Shown one piece after another: positions 34,056-44,500 of a DNA stretch of 64,000 nt (position 1 is the first letter of the stretch; every line of letters starts with the position of its first letter). Under the pieces are notes generated by a model, which saw only the letters and a program-made list of their open reading frames with translations, made no database searches and was not told the DNA's origin. Both the position numbers and the translations under genes were made by a program. Source of the stretch: Seiridium cupressi (lineage: Eukaryota > Ascomycota > Sordariomycetes > Amphisphaeriales > Sporocadaceae); the NCBI GenBank assembly GCA_036674765.1, contig JARVKI010000062.1, positions 206,664-270,663 of the forward strand, in the 5' to 3' direction.

Positions 34056-35039
34056 ATGGATTCCGGGTCACCTATCCCGGACGTCCTTAAAGACGTTCTT
34101 GCGACATTACATCGTCTTGAAAGACGCTTTGAGGATCAAAATGACCGTCTAAACACATTAGAATCCTCCTTGTCCGATACACGCACATTTTCGATGGGAC
34201 GGACTGCAAGCATATCATCTCAACCTCGCTCGACAAATTTAGAAAGACTGCCTTCACACGCCACCAAGCAGCTGCGCATGAGAGAAAGCAGGAAGTCCCC
34301 GCTTGAGCAGCATTATACAACAGCAATGACGACGTCTCTCATGAAGCCACGCAACCGCTTGGAACTTGACAGTCATTTTGGATTCGCAGAGCCCCTTCTT
34401 ACGACCGATCACAATGGCTACCTTGGCACTAAAGGGGTGCAAGAGGGTCTACCACGGCTGGAATTGACAGATGACTGGGGCTTCATGTCGATCTACCCAT
34501 CAAGGCTACTGTCGGGGGTGGAATTTGACATGCCACCAATTCCTCGGGCGCCAGGGTTGGTGCACGACATTCAGCGAATTCGCATCCCCGAAATCGAACA
34601 CGATGTGGCCAATGATCCAATGCAAACCACCAGTTGCAAAGACATGTCTACACCGGCGCTCTCGGTCTGTAACGCATCACCGAAACAGTCTTTGTCTGAA
34701 AGTCACCGCTCTGCGAGTACTGCGCCGACATCCATAATCCCAGCAACGGTTAGAAGTCAACAAGGTGACGCGCCTACTGAAGCCGCATCCCATGCTCAAG
34801 GAAGTTTTAAGCAATTAAGGGAGAAGTCTGAGCAAATGCCACCCAAAAACAGGCCTACCATCATTGTGGACAAAGGAGGCCTGCTAGCGACGGAGTCAAC
34901 TACAGTACCGGGGTTATCGCCTATAAAAATGGCACAAAATAGGGCCAAGACCTGCATCTTAATCGTTCCAAGATTTCTGTCTTTAGTGACACGGAAGATG
35001 GTGGAGCAACAGATGAAAGGACTGGAGTCCAAATTATGA
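34056..35039 (+). CDS. Hypothetical protein with N-terminal coiled coil
   Basis: This 327-residue ORF starts at an ATG. Residues about 8-36 (VLKDVLATLHRLERRFEDQ, then NDRLNTLESSL) look like a short coiled coil. The rest is low in hydrophobics, Ser/Thr/Pro-rich and probably disordered, with DWGFMSIYPSRLL as the only ordered-looking piece. I do not recognise it. Near 34950-35060 a second frame reads LHLNRSKISVFSDTEDGG and RTGVQIMRELDIHL to a TGA, which looks more like a natural C-terminus than the ORF's own end. A small indel or a missed intron near 34950 is possible. It has no obvious link to its neighbours. Confidence 0.5.
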   Translation: MDSGSPIPDVLKDVLATLHRLERRFEDQNDRLNTLESSLSDTRTFSMGRTASISSQPRSTNLERLPSHATKQLRMRESRKSPLEQHYTTAMTTSLMKPRNRLELDSHFGFAEPLLTTDHNGYLGTKGVQEGLPRLELTDDWGFMSIYPSRLLSGVEFDMPPIPRAPGLVHDIQRIRIPEIEHDVANDPMQTTSCKDMSTPALSVCNASPKQSLSESHRSASTAPTSIIPATVRSQQGDAPTEAASHAQGSFKQLREKSEQMPPKNRPTIIVDKGGLLATESTTVPGLSPIKMAQNRAKTCILIVPRFLSLVTRKMVEQQMKGLESKL

Positions 35040-36096
35040 GAGAATTGGACATCCATCTGTGATGAACTTTGATGTGATGGGTGAGCATCATCTGCGAAGT
35101 TAAAACTCCGGGCTAGGAGGTTCCGTATCAGAAAAGACCATGGTTGGAAGCTAAGCTAGTCACAACCAGATATTAACTAGAGAGTTTCTAGTTTCTTAGA
35201 TTTACGTAGGTTCTGGCTCTACCGCCTTATGGACCAGTATCGGGGATGGAATTCGGTACGGCGAGCAGTGAGAGAAGACTACCTAGTGGTGGGAGGTTGC
35301 CGAAATACCGCCAGACATGAGAAGGCTGGTTTATCATTATAGAAGAATAGTAGCAATCAACTCATATCTCTCTATGCAACAGCCACAACAATGGCAACGG
35401 TACAGTGTCAAAGGTTTCGACCTAGCATTGGCTGCAAAGAAAAACGCATGGATGATAGAAATTTCTCGGTTGAACCCATTTGTAGCTAGGTGCGAAAAAA
35501 GGAGTCATAAATTCAACGTAGGATGTAGTACATGATTGGTAAGACTTCCTTTAAGCAGGTCTATGTAGACATGTAACGGTTATCACGCGTCGAAAACGGC
35601 TACCGTAAGTTGCGCGAAACCATTTAACTTAATGGACGTATTGCTCTTCACCACAGTGCTATGGTGACGACGACCAGGGTGATTAGTGCAAAGTCTTCAA
35701 AATCGATTCAAGGTCTTATTCCTGAGGTCTGGTATATCTATCAAGAATGTCCGACCGTAGGATTCACGCGGTCTGGACTTGCATCTGCCTCCACGTGACT
35801 GAGAAGTCGCTTGTGGAAGTCGTGCCGTAACAAATTAGTGTTTCCAAGAGGCTCAGAGACCACGTGTAGCCCCCCCCCCCCCCGCCGGTTCTTACGCCAG
35901 TGGGTTCCATCAGCACATCGAAAAGGCGCTTCCTCACGAATATCAAGCTTATACAAGCTTCCGCATGTGGAGTCGCGGTTCAGCCTTTAATATTTAAACC
36001 CTCGGAGACGTGTTTCAGTTTGAAGATGGCATGGCGATGGCATCACCACCAAAGTATAGTCATTACCTCCCGACTTCACCTTGGTTTCCTGTTAAG
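35040..36096. other. Intergenic, no gene seen
   Basis: This holds a run of 14 C (35870-35883) and short unsupported ORFs. No gene is seen. Confidence 0.55.
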
Positions 36097-36360
36097 ATGT
36101 ACTTCACGCATCACTCGCCCTGTCCTTTGCCGCCCTCACTGCGGCTCATCCCGGCCACGAGCGTGGGGAGTTTCTTAAGACTCTGGCCCAGCGCAATACC
36201 CAGCTGGCATGCCAACAAGCGTGCCCTAGACGCTTGCAGCGCTAAGCTTGAAGCTCTCCAACAGTGTGGTGTTGAGCGACGCTTGGCCGAGTTCAACCGC
36301 CAGCGAATCGCTCGTCCCATCGCTGTGAATGGGAAGTGGTCTACTATGAACAGTGTGTGA
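36097..36360 (+). pseudogene. Remnant of secreted intradiol dioxygenase-like protein (N-terminus)
   Basis: From ATG 36097 the start MYFT is followed, after a 2-nt shift, by LALSFAALTAAHPGHERGEF, a signal peptide and the HPGH motif seen at the N-terminus of fungal extracellular intradiol-ring-cleavage dioxygenases. After another shift the frame gives KRALDACSAKLEALQQCGVE and RRLAEFNRQRIARPIA, the family's Cys-containing helical pro-region. It then runs into TGA at 36358-36360, and no ring-cleavage domain (Tyr/His iron ligands) follows. It is thus a frameshifted, truncated remnant. The family call rests on this N-terminal pattern only. Confidence 0.5.
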
Positions 36361-36779
36361 AATATGAAGTTGAGCGAGAGATGTTCAGGTCGAGATGACT
36401 GCGACTGAACACTCAGAAGCACAGAGAGTAGGAACATTCATCTAGGTTAATTAACCAGAGAACAACTTCGGAGTCAGGACACTGTTTACAAAGGTTAAAC
36501 AAACACCCAAATGAGAGACTATGATAACATCAATACCTACCATCATGAGAAATTCCTATGCACTTATACTGGCCCGAAGTATATGAGACAATATTAAAGT
36601 TTTCTATACACCCAGTTCTGAGGTAGCAGTTAAGTTATTCCAAGAACTACCAGTTGATTCGTTCTTATAAGAGAAAGACCTTGAACATACGTGATTGCAG
36701 CCAATTAAACCATCACAGGGCTCACCACTTGCGACATGGATCCGTTGGAATGCGAGTTCATGAATGGTCACCGTCCTGT

Positions 36780-36930
36780 TGTCAAGATGGACGAAGGTTA
36801 TGAGGGGTGAATTGATTGATTAGTTGGTTGAGTATCAGAGAGAGAAGTAGAAGGAGATAATCTAGTATATGTACATGTGTGTGTGGCTGGGAAGCCCGAA
36901 AAGAGGGTGGCTGGGCCACCTGTTTCAAAA
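36780..36930 (-). mobile_element. Solo LTR, copy 2 (151 bp) with 5-bp target duplication
   Basis: This is the reverse complement of the 25709-25860 family. On the plus strand it starts TGTCAAGATGG and ends CCTGTTTCAAAA. CCTGT stands on both sides (36775-36779 and 36931-36935), a perfect 5-bp target-site duplication. One terminus has drifted from CA to AA. No internal retrotransposon sequence is adjacent. Confidence 0.8.
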
Positions 36931-36935
36931 CCTGT

Positions 36936-38306
36936 TCCCCCGAAATCTGGTTGAAGCCGATACTACGGTGTAGTCCTATAAAGATTCACTAACAGAGACA
37001 CTGCCTTGAATTTCATCCAATTCTTGGAGAACATTAACCTATATTTCAATGGACCTTTCAATGGGCATGCCAATGCTACGGACGATGGCCTTTACCCTGT
37101 GTCGCTCACGCTTTCGGTGTGGCTAGAGGTGACGATCGTTCCAAGCTTTCCTCAAGGAATGACTCAGAACATTACCGATTCGCCCAGATCTGACTAAGCT
37201 CTGACTCAAGGTTCAACCTCGACAAAGATTGCATCTACAGCTAAAGTTGTGTAACTATATGCAGGCTTATCTTGCTCACCTTTCTTGCGACGTAGGTAGT
37301 CCGGGCGTATCCATTGGGCGAAAGTCGCCGTTTCAAGGATGTCGACCACTTCTGCATCTGCACGGCAATTTTAACCTTCACGAAGCAGTTGCCTTGCGCG
37401 TGAGTCGGACAAAGCGCGGCCATTTACCGCATTACCAATGCAGGTACTCCAGATGTTGGGAATTCCTTTCAGACCTTCTGCATCCCGCATGAATCTAAGG
37501 AAACCAAAGCGACTAAATCTACAACCATATTCGGGATTCGATTCTCGATATTGTGGCCTGAGATGCGGTCCATGGAAAGCCGTCAGACGCCGTGCGATTT
37601 TGCGGTGCTACAAGTAGCTGGGCGTAAATATAGTTTATATGTCTGATCATAGCAATCGTCCACTGACAGTATTCGTGTAGTGGAATTCTTGAAGCACAGT
37701 GCTAAAGTCTGCTCCAGATGTGGGATCAGTAGACATGGCCACGGGTGGCCGTACACCCGACCAAACCTGAATTTTGTCATTCGACGGAATAATATCTCAC
37801 ATGGAATATGCTGTCGATGGAAGGTTTCTCTCAGACATTGTGCTACCATGGCTAAATCGCCATATTAGTAAGCACAAATATATGCCCAATCCCGGGAAAG
37901 GGCAACTCGTCTCTGGGGAGGACCAACAATCGCAGATGCATGATCGGAATCGGCCTATTCATTAACCGCTATAACTTGACGGGGTCACACCGCACTTGAT
38001 CTAGGTATCTGAGAAAGCTTAGCAGTCTTGACTTGCTTGACTGAGCGTTGTCTATTCAACCACAACCTGCGCTATGACGAAACTAGTGGGCAGGCAAGTT
38101 GCCATAAACGAGAACGAGATATGTAGCACATAAAAAACGCTTTCAATTCGAGCTATGCTAATGTATGACTATCCCAATCCACCATGTCTAAGCTAGAGCT
38201 CCCTCCCCCAGATGCGCAAGACCCATGCTCCAATGATGATGCAGGAAAGAGATACCGCTTTTGAAGAGTGCTCAATTCTCGTGATATGTACAGGGTTGAG
38301 ACACCC
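36936..38306. other. Intergenic, no gene seen
   Basis: Several ORFs of 60-90 residues occur in all frames. None has a recognisable domain, and those at 37583-37849 and 37680-37868 are antisense to each other. Confidence 0.55.
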
Positions 38307-40087
38307 TTAATGAGCAACGCTGACAAACATGTTCAATACCAGACATGTAACCATTACGCAGCCACCGTATATCGCCAGTGCCAGCGCTCCGCGCCTGAGA
38401 TATGCTGGGTTGATATGCTCAAGGTCCCATCTCCACTTTCTGCGCCATCGCCATGCGCCCCTACTACTACCCCTCCCACTTGCTGCACTCCTTATGCTGC
38501 CGACGCTCCGGGCAAGTGCCTCAGCAGCTTCCTCGTCATCGTCATCGTCCGAGGCGGCAGGTGAGTCCGCATCATCATCGGTCTTAGCGAGACGCTGATG
38601 GTGAACCGAGTCCGGGTCGGATATCTTATAGTAAAACAGTCCAGGTAGGATGAAGCTGATACTAGTGCTTCCGGTGCTTCCCACGTACGCCAGGACACGC
38701 TCCAAGCTCACAACCGTGAGAGCCACAATGTAGCTGAGCACTAGAATGACGGTCGAGAGTATAGCAAATCTCAAGTCTGACATTGGTGCAGTGGAACCAT
38801 GATCGGAGCGCCCTTGTGCGGTCGGCAGGAGTGCTCGGCTGCCAGGTGAGTGGCTCCGGCTTTGAGACTGGCGCAACGTCGCGTTTGGACGCCACTTGAG
38901 GACTGCGTCAATTGATGCGCGACATGGATGAACCTGTAAAGGAATAGAGAAGAGGACAAGGACCACAATGGCGGCCTTCGCAATCGTGGAAGCGATGGAT
39001 GGAGGGTCTGAATCTTGTCAGTAACTGGGCAAACGTAAGCAAGAGGATTATGCCACGTACACATTGAGACGATATTCCCCTTGATAGCATCGCCAAAGGT
39101 CAAATAACCAGTAATCGCAACTAACACATAAATACTGGCGGCCGATCCAATGCTGGAACCGATGACTCCCAAGACGCTGGTCATGTTAGCCTAGTATAGC
39201 AGTGGCCGCCGGATAATCATACCTTTTCGGACTGTTATCTTTGATCTCATTGAGAATAGAGAACATGTTCTGGTGACAAGTGTATGCAAAGACAACCACG
39301 GGAAGATTGCTGAGGGCGGATATTGGCCCATCCCAGGTAATAATTCTCACAGGCGCTCTGTCGGGAATGACATCGGCAGCAAAATGGTAAACCACCAATA
39401 TGATCAAATATCCAATCGAGACCAGCGCTATCAGACTTGTGTACTTTAAGCTGTCTAGCCTCTTTAGAAAGCAGAGAGGAATGATTGCCAGCATGAAGGC
39501 TGTAATCCAGAAGTTTCGATCCAACAAGAATGGCAACTCTTGAGCCCGACTGGTCAAACCAAGCATCACGCCGGGCATCAGATCTCCAATAATAATCATG
39601 TACGAAACGCCCACACCGAAACACTTTATAGCGATGGCGGCATCGAATATTACGGCAGCGTTGGGGTATGTAAGCTGCGACAAGGCGAAGAAGGAAGCAG
39701 AACCGCGATCGAGGTATCGTGCGCATCGTGATTGAAGGTAAAGACCGAAGGCAGATGTGAAGCCTGACCATACAATTACTATAACACCGGGAATAATACC
39801 GAAATGCGAGAGGGCAGCTGGCATAGCGAGAGTGCCAGCACCGACGACTAGAGAGTATATAACGTTAGTCTCGTGATTGATGTGCGGCTAGTAGTCGGAG
39901 GGCTGTGCTGAGAAGACGTACTCGTGTTTAGTAAGTTGATGATACTGCTGGGCATACCGGCCTGGCCACCATGTCCTCCATCTTTCTGGTGATGGCCCCG
40001 TGATTTTCGATATCTTGTCATATCGGCGGTGGTCGAGCTGGACCCTTCGTCGGCACGGCCATCAGATATTGTATCGTAACTCGGCAT
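38307..40087 (-). CDS. Vacuolar amino-acid transporter (AVT/AAAP family)
   Basis: AAAP-family transporters exchange amino acids with protons, in fungi mainly at the vacuole. The gene is complement(join(38307..39013, 39061..39176, 39223..39847, 39922..40087)), 537 residues. The introns (47, 46 and 74 nt) all restore frame. After a polar N-terminus the first membrane segment reads NTIVGAGTLAMPAALSHFG, the family hallmark, then VIVIVWSGFTSAFGLYL. Others include SNLPVVVFAYTCHQNMFSI, SIYVLVAITGYLTFGDA and AKAAIVVLVLFSIPLQVHP, giving about ten or eleven helices. An acidic loop (DDDADSPAASDDDDDEEAAE) precedes the last helices. It is intact and divergent from RO-10 across 758 bp. Confidence 0.92.
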
Positions 40088-40845
40088 AGCCTAGCCGGGA
40101 AAACTGGTGTGATTGCAGCCGGTACTGGTCGCGCGAATTGATGACAAGTGACTCGGGGCGCACACTGGTCGGACAGATCTCTGATGTCTCACGACAGCCC
40201 TCGGTGTTGTGAGACAAGTGAAGATGCTTCAATGAGCAAAACACTGGACCTGACACCCAACCCTCAACCTGCGCGGTTGACAGGCGATCGAGCGTCGCGT
40301 TGTCGATGCGACAGCTGAATGGGAGGAGGGGAAGAAAGAAATCTTCTCGGTGCGCCAAGTTCTGGGCAGTAAGGAGTCGTTCATAAATTGATAGACAGGA
40401 GTGGCAGGTGTCGCTTCTCCTCATTTACCGGTACCTGGTTTTGATTACGTTGCGCAAAGGACAGTACGAGCAGTGTCCAGTTGCAGCTGTCGTCAGACTG
40501 TGGAGACCCCTGGTCTTGTTCTGCTGCCTTGTCCGTTTAGCCGCTTAGCCGCCCCCAGATTCGCAATCCGTTAGCGCTGTCACTTACTACTTGCTGGTCC
40601 AATAGCGGACCTCGAGGCCTGGAGCTTGAAGGGATCAGCTTCATGCAAGGCGTCACGGAAACAATTGCTTCTCAGCCTTATTCAACCTTCTTATAGTGGT
40701 GACATGTGCTCTGGTGTCGTGTGAGCAACAATCAATTAGAACGCAGTAGGAAGCAACGACATTAAGACCTCCTACGCGACGTCGACATTTGAGTTTTTGC
40801 GGCCTTTTGCGACGTGCATCGATCCGCCCAGTTCCCCTTATCAAC
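40088..40845. promoter_or_regulatory. Divergent promoter region, AVT-like/RO-10
   Basis: These 758 bp separate the starts of two intact, oppositely transcribed genes. I see no clear operator. The ORF at 40062-40424 overlaps the AVT start and is not supported. Confidence 0.45.
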
Positions 40846-41535
40846 ATGGCCGAGGTACAACACCATAACGAGGCGCTCTTCCTCGATGAAACAACCTTAC
40901 AGACTCTCGCATACCTGGGGTCTCGCGTCATCCGCTTAGAGCACATACTGTACGGCCATACGACGCCTCCGGCAAAGAGCGCAGCACTACCTAATCTACA
41001 ACAGCTAGAACACCGGTTCGAAAAGCTGCGCCAGCGAGTCCGCACCTACGATGAGCTCCTGAAGATCTGTACGTGACCATCCGCTCAATGATCATTTATC
41101 ATTGGAATGAAATCAGCTGACATGACATGACCTATAGATCAAGCGCACCCGACCCTCTTCACCACGCCGTCCACAGATGCCATTCCCCCCACCGAATTAT
41201 CCACCGACGCCCTAGCCCAGATGGTTCTTGCCTCCTCGACTCTATACCCGGCTACTGCGTCCTCCCTGACCTCCATTGGAGACACTCCAGTTCCCGATCC
41301 AGCTCTCAGCGTAAACTTGGTCGGCTTACTACCTCGGATGCGCGCAGTGGAAGCCGCACAGAAGGCGCAGGCAGCCGAGATCGCTGAGCTAAGGGGGCAG
41401 AGCGAACGTGTCGTGAGGGCTTGGTACGAAAACAACGTGGTCGGCTATGGTGATTTTGTTGCCACTGTCGAGAAGAGGGTAGAAAGGGTAGAGAGAGGCG
41501 TTCGGAGGGCGGAGAGGGCAAGAGACGAAGTTTGA
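40846..41535 (+). CDS. ro-10: Dynactin p22/p24-type subunit, nuclear distribution protein RO-10
   Basis: RO-10 is a dynactin shoulder subunit needed for dynein-driven nuclear movement in hyphae. The gene is join(40846..41068, 41138..41535), 206 residues. The intron (69 nt, GTACGT, branch GCTGAC, TATAG) gives KIYQAHPTLF. The N-terminal part TLAYLGSRVIRLEHILYG and LQQLEHRFEKLRQRV is a coiled coil. The middle LAQMVLASSTLYPATASSL and IGDTPVPDP matches the family pattern. The C-terminus VRAWYENNVVGYGDF is followed by a long basic/acidic helix (VEKRVERVERGVRRAERA). It looks intact and conserved, and marks the start of a core-like block. Confidence 0.8.
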
Positions 41536-44500
41536 AATAAATAAACATGGTACCAGTCCAACGAGGGCCAAACGATCTGATGCCTCTTCGAGGTGGCATT
41601 CAAACATGGTGAGGCCGCTCCGGATCCTCCTTGGGACAATGTCCGCCTCTTTGCCGCAACTACATACATGTAGTTATGCGATCCGAGACTGTGCCCTCAT
41701 GAGGTTCAAGGGAGCCAGGCAAAAAGCCTACGGTATTCTGCGCGGGACGCAGTTCCCAATGACAAGCAATAGACTCAGCTAGCTACCATTATACTCGACC
41801 GTTGTGGTAAGCTAGTCCAGATTGCCTCCTCTTAGAGGACTAGGCACGTTAAGGAATGCCGCTAGGATACGTCTTCTAGCATGACAGGGTCTAGGGGGAT
41901 AAACAGGCTCAGAATCGCTTCCTCTTGCCACCAAAGGGCTACTCAGTACTATTGATATTAGGACCATCAACTCCTGGTATTGTCATGCTCGAGGTATCTA
42001 CTGTGATACATCGTATATAAATGCTTGTATCGAGAAGATATTCTACATCGCAGGTGACAATAGAAATCTAGTGGCATGGCGAGAACAGAGGGGGCGACTA
42101 TTTTATTATACGAATCGGCGTGGATATAGCATACCTTTGAACTAGAACAAAATTCTGATTCTTTTAGTAACCGTTCATAAATGAAATTATATCCTACCTG
42201 GTGCACTAGGCTTATGACTAGATTATAACTACGGGAAGACAGGGTCCTAGCTGCGTAGAACATAATGATTCGGTGTTGTCGGTGTCTTCAGATAAGTGCC
42301 GACAACAATATCCCCAGCCTACATCTGGAGTAGCATATTTCTCCAACCAGATCGACGATATCACGAGTATGATCATCAGTCTAATTAGGGAAGAGCCTGT
42401 GGCGTCATGGAAGTCAACAACATCAGACGGATTTCCCTCTGAGACTTTACCAAGCCACTCCTTGCAGCGTAGTAATCAAGACGACAACTGCCGAGTGTAT
42501 TGGAGTTAGCTGCTTCATATTTACAAGGTATCCTCATTTACTGGAATAGGGCAGGGGTATCAAGGCATCCTGACATGTGTCAGCAGAAACCACCATGAAC
42601 GCAATCGTGTGAGTGTGGAATTTCGGGTTAATTGTCTACCCTGTTCACCTGATACTGGGCTTCTCTGACTAGATGAAAGAAGGCGACATGCTCGTCCCGC
42701 AGATTCGTAGCACAGTTCTCGATATTCATTGGACCAAAGCTGAGGCCTCCGCGGCAAAGTGTTCGTGCGGACAAGAATCGGCTATGCGGTCATGGCGATC
42801 ACATCACTATCTGCAACTAATAATAGTGAGAAATAAACAGGATTTGCCATTACAGGTGTGTTTGCCTTCTGATCATGCATGTTCTCAAAAGATGTCAACG
42901 GCGGAAGACTGGCCTGCCGACGACGATCGTGGCGTCACCAGCCACTGCTCGCTTAAGCACCTTCAGCTGCGCCACAGGCGTGGCGGCTGTAGATCATCGA
43001 GTCTGGGCTGCTGGCGGGATCGATGCAACGGCTCGTGGTGCTAATGCGGGCCCACTTGGTGGGTGTCACCAAATTAAAATTTCCGATCAGGAGCTTCGTG
43101 TGGAGAAATGGCTTTAGAGCGGAAAGCTGAAAGGAAGAGGCAGCTGGAGGTTACTAACTCATCGTGACTTGGTCTCCATTGGCGCCAGAGGTGGAAGCCA
43201 ACTTGAGTCTCTTTTGAGAGTCTTGTAATCTGTACAGAGTGGCACTTGTGATGAGTGATGGAAGCAACGTATTCCCGAGCATATGAAGCAACGGAAGTCT
43301 CAATTGGCAGATCATCAGCCGCGCCCGGTAGCGCAGTGATGAGTGTTACTCGAAACCAGCCGACCATGTGGCAGACGGGATGATTTCAGGTCCTGGACCT
43401 GGCAGACCAGTCACGTACTGCTTGACAAGCCCATGAATACGCGGTGAAGATTGTTAAAGCTTATTTGTATATCCCAAACTGGGATGCATCACAAAAGAAA
43501 TGCTGGGCTTTGTTGATAGCACGTGGCATTTCTGGCTACGACGCCGGAATTGGAAATGGTTCAATTTGCCGGCCATTCGCCAGTGGCTTCCAACGTCTTA
43601 GCAAATGACTGGTGGTAGCTATGCGCCAAGCGTTATAAGTTTCTTCGGCCGGGTCGGCAAGACGAAAACAATCGGCATTTCTTGGCAGCCCTGTCTCCCC
43701 TGAAGCACTGCACAGATCGCGTGTGCGGGGCTGCGACGGGCAAGGGTTGAAATCGAGTCAAGATTCCGAACAAAATCGTGAAGGTCGTTCAACTGGTTAA
43801 TTTGGCTTCGGGGTGACCAACAAGCTAGGCCGCAGACTATGACCACATTGAAAAAAGAAGAAGAAAGAAAAAAAGTCTCGTGGTTCCTAGAGTGTTCAGT
43901 TGCTAAGCCGAGCGGTTGGTGCCAGGTGCATGATATCTTTCTCACGAGACTAAGAGACGGGATGGGATGGACAAGTTTCGGACATCATGTTACCCGGCAT
44001 TTCAATGGACAGCGTTGAGCGCTGCCTCTTGGATCGTCGGTCAGGTGTAGCACGAACAGAAGCCCAAGGCCGTTCCATCTGTAGCGGCCATTGCAAGAGA
44101 TTCTCATCTTCTCGAAACAGTGACTTGCAGTTTTCACGGGCGGCTGAAGTGGACAAACTTGGTGCAAGGATGGGCCCGTGTGAGGATCCATTTGGCGCGG
44201 CAAAGTCGCAAGAGGTTGGATGACATTAGTTAACTCTTTTCTTTCCGACTCGCGCCCGCTTGGTCGAGGATGTCTCCAGCGGGTGGATTGATCAGTCCGA
44301 GCTTGACGCATGTGCTTCGGCACGGGCTGGCAGGCGATTGTCGATGGTGAGGTTTGTGAAACGGCTCGCCGGTCAATCCACGTTCCCCTGCAGGCGTTTT
44401 ATGTGGCAGCTTATCTCGTGGCAATGGCGGCGGGCACGCGCAGCAGAATGGTGTGGTCAGAGAGGAATCGAGTGGATGGTAACAGATGGCGGTTGGGTGT

